Part shown: positions 1 through 7,769 of the stretch, in pieces
Layout: the number at the start of each line of letters is the position of its first letter
Position numbering within the stretch: the stretch's first letter is position 1
NCBI GenBank assembly: GCA_001817915.1
Contig: MHJJ01000002.1
Location: 207-60,855 of the forward strand
From: Candidatus Harrisonbacteria bacterium RIFCSPLOWO2_01_FULL_44_18
Lineage (GTDB): Bacteria; Patescibacteriota; Minisyncoccia; UBA6257; WO2-44-18
Reading direction: 5' to 3'
DNA: 60,649 nucleotides
Translations under genes and position numbers: made by a program
The notes under the pieces: model-generated
Database searches by the model: none
The model's input: the letters and a program-made list of their open reading frames with translations, nothing else
Told to the model about the DNA's origin: nothing

Positions 1-122
1 CACCGTTATCCCGAAAAGTTTCAACCTAAATTTCTTTAGGAAGCTGCCTAATGTGATCCTTCGACTACTTTCAGGATCAACTGCGTTGACAGGGCGCCGC
101 TCTACCGCTGAGCTACCGGGGA
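1..122 (-). tRNA. tRNA 5' half, interrupted (Asn-like body)
   Basis: On the minus strand from 122 a tRNA 5' half is readable: acceptor strand TCCCCGG, T8, A9, a D arm GCTCAGCGGTAGAGC and the 5' strand of an anticodon stem, GCGCC, with CTGTCAA after it. A TCCCCGG acceptor strand is usual in bacterial tRNA-Asn. The following bases do not close the anticodon stem, and no T arm or CCGGGGA 3' strand appears before the window edge. Instead there is a copy of a dispersed palindrome (55-78) and then CGGGATAACGGTG, similar to part of the 16S group I intron core. Either an intron splits the gene, with the 3' exon outside the window, or this is a disrupted tRNA. The anticodon cannot be assigned. Confidence 0.45.
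55..78. repeat. Dispersed 'TTCGACTACTTTCAGGA' palindrome, copy 1
   Basis: An inverted repeat with GATCCT and AGGATC ends. The same family is seen at 1120-1143, 2004-2072 and 44623-44654, where it is inside coding genes. Here it interrupts the tRNA 3' half. Confidence 0.6.
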
Positions 123-265
123 ATATCAATTTTTCTGCTATGCTAAATTTAATAATATATGACTCGCGGTTTTTTTCAACTTTCATATTAAAAGATTAAA
201 AAACGGCTAGCCAACGAATATGATAAAATAATAATGAAAAGGTCGTAATTCTAAAGATTAATAAT

Positions 266-640
266 ATGATTAAAAAATTTATAGTTGCTTCATCGTTGAT
301 GTCATTTTTAATAAGCGGATCAGTTTTGCCGGCAATGGCTCAAACTGTGGCTGTTCGGCCAACTAAAAAGGAAGTGAGCGAATGCATGCAGGCGGCAAAT
401 GCCAAAAAGAAAACAGCTTTGATGGCAGCTAAAGACGCTCGACACGCGACAGAAATGCAGGCAAAAGATGTCAGAAAATCTGGCGCGCCAGATGCTAAAA
501 AAACCGCCAAAGAACTTTTAAGATCCGCGAGGGATACTTATAAAACCGCGGAGCGCGCGGCTAAAACCGCTTTTGCCATTAATCGAAAAGCCTGCGCGCA
601 AGGAGCGCCAAAGCTTTTCGAGGTAAAAATGCTAGAATAA
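266..640 (+). CDS. Small secreted Ala/Lys-rich protein
   Basis: 124 residues. The N-terminus is a clear signal peptide: Lys-Lys, a hydrophobic stretch and an AMA cleavage site near residue 25. The mature part is about 98 residues, very rich in Ala and Lys, probably helical, with two Cys near residues 40 and 109 that could form a disulphide. I do not recognise a family. The gene ends 7 nt before the methyltransferase start, so the two are probably co-transcribed. No Shine-Dalgarno is visible before the ATG. Confidence 0.7.
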   Translation: MIKKFIVASSLMSFLISGSVLPAMAQTVAVRPTKKEVSECMQAANAKKKTALMAAKDARHATEMQAKDVRKSGAPDAKKTAKELLRSARDTYKTAERAAKTAFAINRKACAQGAPKLFEVKMLE

Positions 641-647
641 AAAGCGT

Positions 648-1421
648 ATGACACGGCAGGACGAAGGTTGGGGGAAATTTTCAGAATGGTACGCGGAATT
701 GCTGGAACAAAAAGACACTTATCAAAAAGCGGTGATTTTGCCTAACCTTTCTCGTCTTTTGAGTATCAAAAAGGGCGAGACCATTTTAGATCTGGCTTGC
801 GGACCAGGATTTTTCGCGCGGGAATTTTTCAAACAAGGCGCTCGAGTCATCGGGGCGGACGTTTCCGGCGAACTTATCAAACTCGCGATGAAAAATTCGC
901 CAAAAAACATAAATTTTCAGGTGGCGCCGGCCGACAATATGCCGTTTTTGAAAAACCAAAGCGTTGATAAAATCGTAATTATTCATGCCATCCAAAACAT
1001 TCACAACGTCTCAGGCGTTTTCAAAGAGTGCGCTCGCGTGTTAAAGATTAATGGCCGAATGTTGATTGTGATGAATCATCCGGCTTTTAGAATTCCGAGG
1101 GCGAGCGGCTGGGACTGGGATCCTTCGACTACGCTCAGGACAAGTGAAAAAGGCGTTATGTATCGCAGAATTGATCGCTACCTTTCAGAATCCAAAGTCA
1201 AAATTCAAATGCGCCCGGGCGATAAGCCAAACGAATATACTTTATCTTTTCATCGGCCTTTGCAATTTTATTTTAAAGCCCTGAATAAAAACGGATTTCT
1301 TATAAGCCGTCTTGAGGAATGGATTTCACACAGGAAAAGCGAGCCGGGTCCGCGGGCCATTGCCGAAGATCGCGCCAGAAAAGAAATTCCGTTATTTTTA
1401 TTTATTGAAGCGGTTCACTAA
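648..1421 (+). CDS. Class I SAM-dependent methyltransferase
   Basis: 257 residues with the Rossmann methyltransferase signature: motif I LDLACGPG near residues 46-53, the acidic GADVS turn after strand 2, and APADNMPF around motif II/III, as in the UbiE/Methyltransf_11 group. The substrate cannot be told from sequence. A copy of the dispersed 'TTCGACTACGCTCAGGA' palindrome at 1120-1143 is translated in frame as DPSTTLRTSE, in what looks like a loop before the C-terminal part. The gene sits between a secreted protein and a cell-wall peptidase. Confidence 0.85.
   Translation: MTRQDEGWGKFSEWYAELLEQKDTYQKAVILPNLSRLLSIKKGETILDLACGPGFFAREFFKQGARVIGADVSGELIKLAMKNSPKNINFQVAPADNMPFLKNQSVDKIVIIHAIQNIHNVSGVFKECARVLKINGRMLIVMNHPAFRIPRASGWDWDPSTTLRTSEKGVMYRRIDRYLSESKVKIQMRPGDKPNEYTLSFHRPLQFYFKALNKNGFLISRLEEWISHRKSEPGPRAIAEDRARKEIPLFLFIEAVH
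1120..1143. repeat. In-frame dispersed palindrome, copy 2
   Basis: GATCCTTCGACTACGCTCAG lies inside the methyltransferase gene and is translated, without stop or frameshift. It belongs to the same family as 55-78. Confidence 0.6.
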
Positions 1422-1433
1422 AAAAACAACCGA

Positions 1434-1646
1434 ATGTTCATAGAAAGAATTAAAAAGGAATCTTCGGAGCCGGTTAAAATTCCGGAGGCGGAAAATAAAA
1501 TCCAACCGGTCAAAGAAGCGGCGCCGAGCCGAGAGGTAAAAAAGGAAACAGAACAAGAAAGAAAAGAAAGAATGGAACGTGAGGAATATCGTAAAAAAGT
1601 CGAGCAAGAAATGGGCAAAGGGAGGATTATTGATGAGTCCAGATAA
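1434..1646 (+). CDS. Small highly charged protein
   Basis: 70 residues, almost entirely Glu/Lys/Arg with Pro near the N-terminus, predicted coiled or disordered; no family recognised. Its TAA (1644-1646) overlaps the start of the M23 peptidase gene, whose Shine-Dalgarno GGGAGG lies inside this reading frame, so the two would be translationally coupled. The composition and the start 12 nt after the methyltransferase stop make a real gene plausible but unproven. Confidence 0.45.
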   Translation: MFIERIKKESSEPVKIPEAENKIQPVKEAAPSREVKKETEQERKERMEREEYRKKVEQEMGKGRIIDESR

Positions 1647-2943
1647 GTCTCAAAAACTATTGATTTTAGTGGCAGTCGTTTTGGCGGCATTCTGGTTTTT
1701 TTTAATTCAAAATCCCGCTTTTCTAATAAAACCGGCTAAAGTTGAAAAAGAAATAGTCGTTAAAAAAACGATTCCGGCTGGCGCGACTTTTGATCAATTA
1801 GCCAAAGAAGCGGGGGTCGCCACTAATACGACAGCGGCTATCCTGGAAAGCGCGAAGGACGCGTATGATCTGGCAAAAATTGTAAGCGGCCGGGAACTAG
1901 CTCTTGTCTACGATAAAATAAGCGGCGGCCTTAAACGCCTGGTTTATCAAATAGACAGCGAAAAAGAATTGATTATTGAACGGGCGCAAGGCGATTCGCC
2001 GAGCGAACCCTTGTCGGAGCCCGTTCGACAAACTCATGACAAGCCCCTCGACTCCGCTCAGGGCGAGCCCGTTTGGCAAGCGCGGGTTCTCCTTATTCCT
2101 TATGAAATTAAACAATCCGAAGCCGGCGGGATTATTGCTTCTTCGCTTTTTGAAACTATTCAATCGGCTGGCCTTGATATCCGACTGGCGCTGGCTTTAG
2201 CTGAAATGTTCGCCTGGCAAATTGATTTTGCCGCCGATATTCGCGAAGGCGACAGTTTTAAAGTAATTTATGAACAACGGTTTTTGAACGATGAATACGC
2301 GATGCCCGGAAAAATTTTAGCCGCGGAATTTATTAACGATAAAAAAATATTCAGGGGCTTCTATTTTGACGGAGGGCAAACAAAAGCGGGCTTGCCCACC
2401 AGAGTTTCAACGAAGGCGGGCTATTACGATGAAAATGGAAATTCTCTCCAAAAAGTATTTTTAAAATCGCCGCTTCAATATAAATACATAAGTTCCGGTT
2501 TTACCTACGCGCGGCTGAATCCGATTACCAAAGAAATTTCCCCACATCGAGGCATTGATTACGCGGCTAATGCCGGAACGCCGGCGGTTTCAGTCGGAGA
2601 CGGTACGGTAATTCAAGCCGGCTGGAACGGCTACTACGGCATTTCGGCGACTATCCGCCACAACGAAACCTACAAAACCGTTTATGGACACTTCGCGAGT
2701 CTTGCCAAGGGAATTAAAATCGGCGCGAAAGTAAAACAAGGCCAAGTTATCGGCTATGTCGGATCAACCGGCCAAGCAACCGGGCCGCACTTGCATTATG
2801 AAATGCATAAGTTTAACCAGTATGCTAATCCTTTTAACGTAGAAATTCCTCCGGGCGAACCGATTAGTGAAGCGGATCGTCTATCTTTTGAGAAAATTAA
2901 AAGTGAATATCTTGAAGAATTGACTAGAACCGCCTCAATTTGA
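1633..2943 (+). CDS. Membrane-anchored M23 family metallopeptidase
   Basis: 436 residues from ATG 1633. I prefer this start to the ORF-track start at 1579 because GGGAGG lies 8 nt before it and residues 9-27 then form an N-terminal membrane anchor. A middle region with an IPAGATFDQLAKEAGV segment resembles the LysM/OapA-like part of such enzymes. The C-terminal M23 (LytM) domain has the zinc motifs HRGIDY and HLHYE plus the VYGHF strand, so the active site is complete. It probably cuts peptidoglycan cross-bridges in growth or division. An insertion of dispersed palindromes (2004-2072) codes for a Pro/Glu-rich linker between the two domains. Confidence 0.88.
   Translation: MSPDKSQKLLILVAVVLAAFWFFLIQNPAFLIKPAKVEKEIVVKKTIPAGATFDQLAKEAGVATNTTAAILESAKDAYDLAKIVSGRELALVYDKISGGLKRLVYQIDSEKELIIERAQGDSPSEPLSEPVRQTHDKPLDSAQGEPVWQARVLLIPYEIKQSEAGGIIASSLFETIQSAGLDIRLALALAEMFAWQIDFAADIREGDSFKVIYEQRFLNDEYAMPGKILAAEFINDKKIFRGFYFDGGQTKAGLPTRVSTKAGYYDENGNSLQKVFLKSPLQYKYISSGFTYARLNPITKEISPHRGIDYAANAGTPAVSVGDGTVIQAGWNGYYGISATIRHNETYKTVYGHFASLAKGIKIGAKVKQGQVIGYVGSTGQATGPHLHYEMHKFNQYANPFNVEIPPGEPISEADRLSFEKIKSEYLEELTRTASI
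2004..2072. repeat. In-frame dispersed palindromes in the M23 gene
   Basis: Two neighbouring copies of the 'TCGACTCCGCTCAGGG / TTCGACAAACTCATGA' family are translated in frame as a linker segment. They fall between domains rather than inside the catalytic fold. Confidence 0.55.
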
Positions 2944-2954
2944 CGACCCCCAAA

Positions 2955-3045
2955 AGCCAATGCGAATCAACTTTGCGATTCCCGGAAACGGGGTCAATAT
3001 TTGGGATTTCGGGAATCCAACGGATTCCCGAAATCCATGAGATGA
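2955..3045. repeat. CGGGAATC-type intergenic palindromic repeat
   Basis: AATCAACTTTGCGATTCCCG, then TATTTGGGATTTCGGGAATC and its complement. The same units recur several times at 7390-7765. The repeat lies between the converging M23 and nrdJ genes. No gene or clear U-tract terminator is seen. Confidence 0.7.
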
Positions 3046-3059
3046 GGACTATTCGAATG

Positions 3060-5339
3060 CTAGATTTCGCAAACGCCGCCGACGCACGCTAACTCTTTGG
3101 CTCCTTCGGTTTCGTCGTCTTTTTCGTAAAGAAGAATTTGAGCAAAATCTATTTTCGGGAAGTTCTTAAGCCGTTCTTTATAAGTTTTTTCATCAATTTC
3201 TTCATAGGGCGCCAGCGCGTAAACATGTTCGGCGCGCGGCAAAAACGACAAGCCCCCCAGAATATCCCAATTTTCATAAAGCCAGTCGGCGACTTTCAGC
3301 CATTCGTCATCGCCGACAGAAATTGTTACCGACGGATTATGCTCGGTATAGTTAAGTTTCACTTTTTTCCAGTATTCCAATTGCTCAATGGCGTTTAAAT
3401 CGTTAAGGATTATTGCTCGCTTTGGGGCGGCAACCGGGAATTCCAAAACATAAGTCGTGGCAGACCCCTCGGCTTGCCCTACTTCCGGATAGTACGGGGC
3501 TTTTTGATCACGCAACATATGAAATAGACTATCGCTGGCGGAAACTCGGACGCGCCGAACATAATATTTCGCGTGACGCGGATGCAGCCCGGAGGCGGCG
3601 TCTACTAACTGGCTCACAGTTCCGCTAGGCTTAACAGCTGTGATTGCCGTCGCTTGATTAATGCCAAAACGCTTCGCGTATTCTTTATTAACCTCAACGG
3701 CGCGCTCCTTAAGTTTTCCTAATGTTTCCGGATTCCGAACCGCCGGACAATCCCATTGTCCGGTAATAGAAACGCCAAGCAATCTTTCTTCTTCGCAATT
3801 CTTTTTCCATTCTTTGGAAATAAATTGAAAATTCGTAAGCGTCGCTTGATAAGTGCCTAAAATGGCGGCCAGGCGGACTTTTTTCAACAAGGTTTTTTCG
3901 GTATCTTTCGGGCGAGCAACTACTTCCGTGAGGTTGCAGAATTCATAATTTTTAAGGACGATCTCAGCGCACGGGTTGACTCCGCAAGTAGCGAAATCTT
4001 TTTTGAAAGTTTTCCATCTTCTTTCCGGAAGCTGTTTTGACAAACTGCCGCGATTAAAAATTCCTCTCTCCCCTGTTCCGCTTTTAGCCAAAGCCAGCCA
4101 TTCTTCCATAAAATCCGTTGTTGACGGTTTATCATTATAGACGGCCGAATTATTAGCCATTGAGCGCTGAGGCTCGGTAATGAAAAACTGTCCTTGTTTG
4201 GCGGTTCTCATCTCCGGATCGTTAAGATCCGAAAGAGAAATCAGAGCGCTTCTGCGAACTCCGCCCATAACAACAATTTCGCCAATTTTACAAACAATAT
4301 CGTGAACGTCCAAACTTGATAATCGGCCTCCTTGTCGGGAAAAAATTTTGTTGCGAGTATAATTCAAAAGGTCTTCAAGCGGTTTTGGGCCTGAAGTTTT
4401 CCCACCCATAGTCTTCAGCCGCGCGCCGGCCGGCCTGATTTTGCTGAAATCAAATTTGACATCTCCGCCGTTGAACCAAGTTCTTAATCCCAAATAAAAC
4501 GCCTCCGCCCAACCTTCTTTGCTGTCTTCAATAGCATGAATAGAAACCTTTCGATGATTTGTTTGTCTTTTAATTTGCGGAAGGGCGTGCACATTTTGAT
4601 GTTCCACTGAAAATCCTATACCCGTCCCGCACATAGAAACGTACATTATTTCCGCGAAATCTCTCAATTTTCGAGGAGCGATAAAAGAACAATTGTACGC
4701 GGATACGTTATTGGCGCGGGCCGCGTCGCCGGCCGACCACATCAAACGCATAGAAGGCATAACTTCCTGATTTAAAACTGCCTCGCGAATTTCAGAGCAT
4801 TCATCTTCAGAAAATTTATCGCCGAGATTTTCTTTCATAAAATTCATAAACCTTTCCACGGTTTCAATCCAAGTTTCCCGCCGGCCCTCTTTTTCGATCC
4901 AACGCGAGTAAGAACGGTAATAAATAAATTCCGCCAGCGAATTTTTAAAATACTTTTTGCTTTCGACGGCTAATTTTTTAACATGCTCGGGTATTTCTCG
5001 GCGCTTTTCCCGAAGTTTCGCCCGCTCATTGCGGTAAAGAATGTAGGCTTTCGCGGTTTTAGAAAAATCCATCAGGATCAAATTGGTTTCCACTAAATCC
5101 TGGATTTCTTCTATGTGCGGGGTCGCGTCTTTAATAAGAATCCCGCCTCGCATATATTTTTTCAGCAGCCCCTGGACAACCGCGTCGGCAATCCGTTCGG
5201 CATCCTTTTCATCGCCTTCCTTGGTAACATTCATCGCCTTTAAAATCGCGTTGGCAATCCGCGTTTTATCAAACGGCGCTAGCCGGCCATCTCGCTTTCT
5301 TACATAAATAAATCCTATTTTTATTTTCATTGGTGTCAT
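3060..5339 (-). CDS. nrdJ: Adenosylcobalamin-dependent ribonucleotide reductase (class II, monomeric type)
   Basis: 759 residues. It reduces ribonucleotides to deoxyribonucleotides with adenosylcobalamin as radical source. An N-terminal ATP-cone (about residues 8-105) gives allosteric control. The catalytic barrel carries Cys217, CGTGIGF, the NPCAEI loop with thiyl Cys457, and Cys468 in EFCNLTE. The KPSGTVSQL and GLHPRHAKYY segments match the Lactobacillus-type RTPR family. The C-terminal CVGGVC pair (752/757) is the relay that receives electrons from thioredoxin or glutaredoxin; trxB and a glutaredoxin gene are at 54.5-55.7 kb. ATG 5339 is exactly 7 nt after a TATAAT box, so the mRNA is probably leaderless. 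The stop is TAG. Confidence 0.95.
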   Translation of the reverse strand: MTPMKIKIGFIYVRKRDGRLAPFDKTRIANAILKAMNVTKEGDEKDAERIADAVVQGLLKKYMRGGILIKDATPHIEEIQDLVETNLILMDFSKTAKAYILYRNERAKLREKRREIPEHVKKLAVESKKYFKNSLAEFIYYRSYSRWIEKEGRRETWIETVERFMNFMKENLGDKFSEDECSEIREAVLNQEVMPSMRLMWSAGDAARANNVSAYNCSFIAPRKLRDFAEIMYVSMCGTGIGFSVEHQNVHALPQIKRQTNHRKVSIHAIEDSKEGWAEAFYLGLRTWFNGGDVKFDFSKIRPAGARLKTMGGKTSGPKPLEDLLNYTRNKIFSRQGGRLSSLDVHDIVCKIGEIVVMGGVRRSALISLSDLNDPEMRTAKQGQFFITEPQRSMANNSAVYNDKPSTTDFMEEWLALAKSGTGERGIFNRGSLSKQLPERRWKTFKKDFATCGVNPCAEIVLKNYEFCNLTEVVARPKDTEKTLLKKVRLAAILGTYQATLTNFQFISKEWKKNCEEERLLGVSITGQWDCPAVRNPETLGKLKERAVEVNKEYAKRFGINQATAITAVKPSGTVSQLVDAASGLHPRHAKYYVRRVRVSASDSLFHMLRDQKAPYYPEVGQAEGSATTYVLEFPVAAPKRAIILNDLNAIEQLEYWKKVKLNYTEHNPSVTISVGDDEWLKVADWLYENWDILGGLSFLPRAEHVYALAPYEEIDEKTYKERLKNFPKIDFAQILLYEKDDETEGAKELACVGGVCEI

Positions 5340-5346
5340 TAAACTA

Positions 5347-5374
5347 ATTATAAACCTACCGAGTCAAATCGCAA
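5347..5374 (-). promoter_or_regulatory. nrdJ promoter, leaderless
   Basis: On the minus strand TTGCGA, a 16-nt spacer and TATAAT, followed by 7 nt (TAGTTTA) and then ATG. A start site 7 nt after the -10 coincides with the A of the start codon. Confidence 0.65.
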
Positions 5375-5401
5375 GATCATGTATAACCGCGCCACACCTC
5401 A

Positions 5402-5423
5402 CTGCTCTCATTGATGAGAGCAG
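5402..5423. repeat. Perfect hairpin upstream of nrdJ
   Basis: CTGCTCTCAT, two bases, then ATGAGAGCAG: a perfect 10-bp stem. It lies upstream of the nrdJ promoter, so it is not in the nrdJ mRNA. The rest of 5340-5510 shows no gene and no cobalamin-riboswitch B12 box that I can see. Confidence 0.5.
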
Positions 5424-5508
5424 CGCCGCCAACACTTCACTCTTCAATGTTCGTCGTACCGGATGTTTGACGCGTCAAATAATCTATGGAGGTTCAACCT
5501 CGATAATT

Positions 5509-5540
5509 AAACAAAACCCCCGGCAGGCTGTCGGGGGTTT
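5509..5540 (-). terminator. Rho-independent terminator of the 5570-7209 gene
   Basis: On the minus strand ACCCCCGACAG, a short loop, then CTGCCGGGGGT followed by TTTGTTT, 30 nt after the stop at 5570. Confidence 0.8.
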
Positions 5541-5569
5541 TTGCGTAATTCTGCTATTTTTTAATGACA

Positions 5570-7168
5570 CTATATACAATTTGGTACCGTTTTCGTGCAG
5601 GCAATACTGAACGTAATCAGGCAATTACCTTCACTATTATTCGCCGCCTCAGCGTCATAGTTCCCGCTATGGCTGGGGGTACCAGGAGAACAAATTTCTC
5701 GACATATTGGTAGAAATGATTCAGTCTCTCTAATACGACACTGGGCGTCAGCCGAGAGCCATTCGTCCTCTATCTGTTGAGCCGCCCACTCAGAGAATCC
5801 CTCTGTACGACATTTTCCTTCTATTGTCTTTGAATAAGTCCCGAGTCGATAAGGATTCGCAGCCGGTCCGCATATAGATACTGATGGAAGAATGCCACCA
5901 GCACCAGCATCCGCCTCCGCCATGAGCGCATTAATATCAATAAACGTCGCGCCGGTACCGGTAACTGTAATAGTCGCGATACCGCCCATCTTAATCACTG
6001 CTGTTAAATCCTCCGGGGCGTTAGCTTGCACGGGTCTTGCCTGGTACCGTTCAATAGGTTCACCTTTAACCTCCCCCGCAAATCTTCTGCCTCCAGCCTT
6101 TCCTGTAAGAGAAATATTCGCCGTCGCGCTTTCACCGGGATTCTTTGAAATAATCCACACTTTTGCTAATTGCTCATTTAGATGTTTAAGATTGATGAAT
6201 TCAAAGCTAAGTTCTTTTGTAGTAGGAATTTTCTGTACTGGATTTGGCTTAGCATCGGCTAATTGAGAAAGAGCATCCGGATCGTCAGCGTGAGCTTTTT
6301 CTTGCCTACGAATGACTTTGTCCACAGTATCACCTAGTTTTTGAGTTATTTTTGCAATGGCCTTGGGATCATCTTCGTCCACAGCCTCCACAAGCGCATC
6401 GACTTGCTTTGTGACTTCTTTCAACTCTTTTTGCTGGTCGAAGTCGACGACAGATAGTAAATTTGTTTTAAGATTTTGTGCTAGTTTAGAAATTTCATCT
6501 TGAACTTTTTGGGCGCCATCAATATTTCCTTGCGCCTTTAATATGTCGGCCGTAATTTTTTGAGCTAGTATATCTTCCGTGGCATTAGCGACGTTTTCCA
6601 CGAATGCCAAGCTAAGCTCAACCGGCGGGCCAAGGCCGAATATGCCTAAAAGAAAGTTCAACACCCTTGTAAAAAGACCGTGTTCTTCTTTTGTGATTAA
6701 CGACGGTATTCTACGAAGTTCCAACTCCTCGGTTGACAACGCAACAAGTCCACCGTTTTCCTCAAAAAATCTTTGCGGTTGAGATGATCTAGAGTCCTGT
6801 GGTTGTTGATTATTATTACAAATAGCGGGATCGCAATAGCCGTCACTGTATTCACAATCAATGCATTTTAGAACACTGCCGTCTGGCTGTCGCCAATCGT
6901 TGTCCGTTGGCGTCCCTCTTCTACGACCCGTTGGTGCCCCAGGGGTTCCGTCACAACTTTCATCTTCTTTCGTGCCACAATCAAAAAAACAGTTGATTTC
7001 GCAGATGCGTTCTGCTGATGGATCTCTTGGAAATGTCCGACTTCTACAGTCTTCCTTTAGACGGCCACGGGCTTCTTCGGTATCAGGATCGGGGCAACGA
7101 AAAATAGACACGCCCTTATTCTGGGCGTACCCTATAAGCGGAGTAACTAAATTAGCCAAAAGCGACAA
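5570..7168 (-). CDS. Secreted Cys-rich protein of unknown function, start out of frame (putative phase-variable)
   Basis: 532 residues in the open frame, which begins at a TTG inside a hydrophobic stretch. A better start, ATG 7209, lies 15 nt below a consensus promoter. It reads ATG AAT AAA, then (TC)6, and is one dinucleotide out of frame. With (TC)5 or (TC)8 the product would begin MNKSLSLISAIALLSLLANL, a full signal peptide ending near GYAQ. The N-terminal third has many Cys (about 12 in the first 120 residues). A hydrophobic segment near residues 170-185, long helices (about 195-300), a beta-rich part and a Cys-rich C-terminus follow. No family recognised. It is probably a surface protein switched by slippage. 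Confidence 0.6.
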   Translation of the reverse strand: MSLLANLVTPLIGYAQNKGVSIFRCPDPDTEEARGRLKEDCRSRTFPRDPSAERICEINCFFDCGTKEDESCDGTPGAPTGRRRGTPTDNDWRQPDGSVLKCIDCEYSDGYCDPAICNNNQQPQDSRSSQPQRFFEENGGLVALSTEELELRRIPSLITKEEHGLFTRVLNFLLGIFGLGPPVELSLAFVENVANATEDILAQKITADILKAQGNIDGAQKVQDEISKLAQNLKTNLLSVVDFDQQKELKEVTKQVDALVEAVDEDDPKAIAKITQKLGDTVDKVIRRQEKAHADDPDALSQLADAKPNPVQKIPTTKELSFEFINLKHLNEQLAKVWIISKNPGESATANISLTGKAGGRRFAGEVKGEPIERYQARPVQANAPEDLTAVIKMGGIATITVTGTGATFIDINALMAEADAGAGGILPSVSICGPAANPYRLGTYSKTIEGKCRTEGFSEWAAQQIEDEWLSADAQCRIRETESFLPICREICSPGTPSHSGNYDAEAANNSEGNCLITFSIACTKTVPNCI

Positions 7169-7188
7169 AAGCGCTATGGCCGATATAA

Positions 7189-7200
7189 GAGAGAGAGAGA
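7189..7200 (-). repeat. (TC)6 dinucleotide tract after the start codon
   Basis: Six TC units directly after ATG AAT AAA. Loss of one or gain of two units joins the ATG to the 5570-7168 frame. The present count puts a TAG stop 12 codons in. Confidence 0.8.
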
Positions 7201-7223
7201 TTTATTCATACTTCTTATTTTTA

Positions 7224-7252
7224 AATATATGCAGGCCAAATATTAAAGTCAA
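7224..7252 (-). promoter_or_regulatory. Sigma-70-type promoter of the phase-variable gene
   Basis: TTGACT, a 17-nt spacer, then TATATT on the minus strand, 15 nt before ATG 7209. This placement supports ATG 7209 as the real start. Confidence 0.75.
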
Positions 7253-7301
7253 ATGAAAGTTATCCACAAGACACCAGAGTTGCCGAAAGTAACAAGGCAA
7301 T

Positions 7302-7337
7302 CTCCCGTTATGCTCGCTATAGCGAGCATAACGGGAG
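7302..7337. repeat. R9 palindrome, copy 1
   Basis: A perfect 36-nt palindrome with half-site CTCCCGTTATGCTCGCTA. Related copies are at 53282-53325 and 53975-54010, with arm bases that differ but still pair. It is about 50 nt upstream of the -35 box of the phase-variable gene. Confidence 0.85.
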
Positions 7338-7389
7338 TAAAAAACAAAATCAATTTCTGGACTTTGCTCTGGTTCGAGGCGCAGCTAGA

Positions 7390-7765
7390 TTAAACTTGAC
7401 GATTCCCGGGGAATAAACAGGCTGCGTTAACGGGAATCCACGACGAACGAATGCGAATTAACTTGGCGATTCCCAAAACAGCCTACGGCAGACGGCGGTG
7501 AATCAATTTTGGAATTCCCGGAAACGGGGTTAATATTTGGGATTTCAGGAACCCGATGGGTTCCCGAAATCCACGGGAATCTGGGGTTTCGGGAATTCGC
7601 TGGATTCCCTACGGGGTTAATATTTGGGATTTCCGAGGTTAAATCAACTTTGCGATTCCCGAAACGGATAGAAGCATCTATCGGTTTCGGGAATCGGGGC
7701 CAACAAATGGATTCAATATTTGGGATTTCGGGAAGCCGCTGGATTCCCGAAATCCGTTCCGGGAA
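7390..7765. repeat. Array of CGGGAATC palindromic repeats downstream of ftsZ
   Basis: This gap holds at least five imperfect copies of AACTTTGCGATTCCCG, TATTTGGGATTTCGGG and GGATTCCCGAAATCC, in alternating orientation, able to form nested hairpins. The ORF at 7509-7793 is only a translation of these repeats. The rest of 7253-7390 holds the R9 palindrome and no gene. Confidence 0.75.
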
Positions 7766-7769
7766 TCGG

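Noticed and set aside
5340-5520. Cobalamin riboswitch upstream of the B12-dependent nrdJ
   Set aside because: No B12 box was found, and the promoter 7 nt before ATG leaves no room for a leader.
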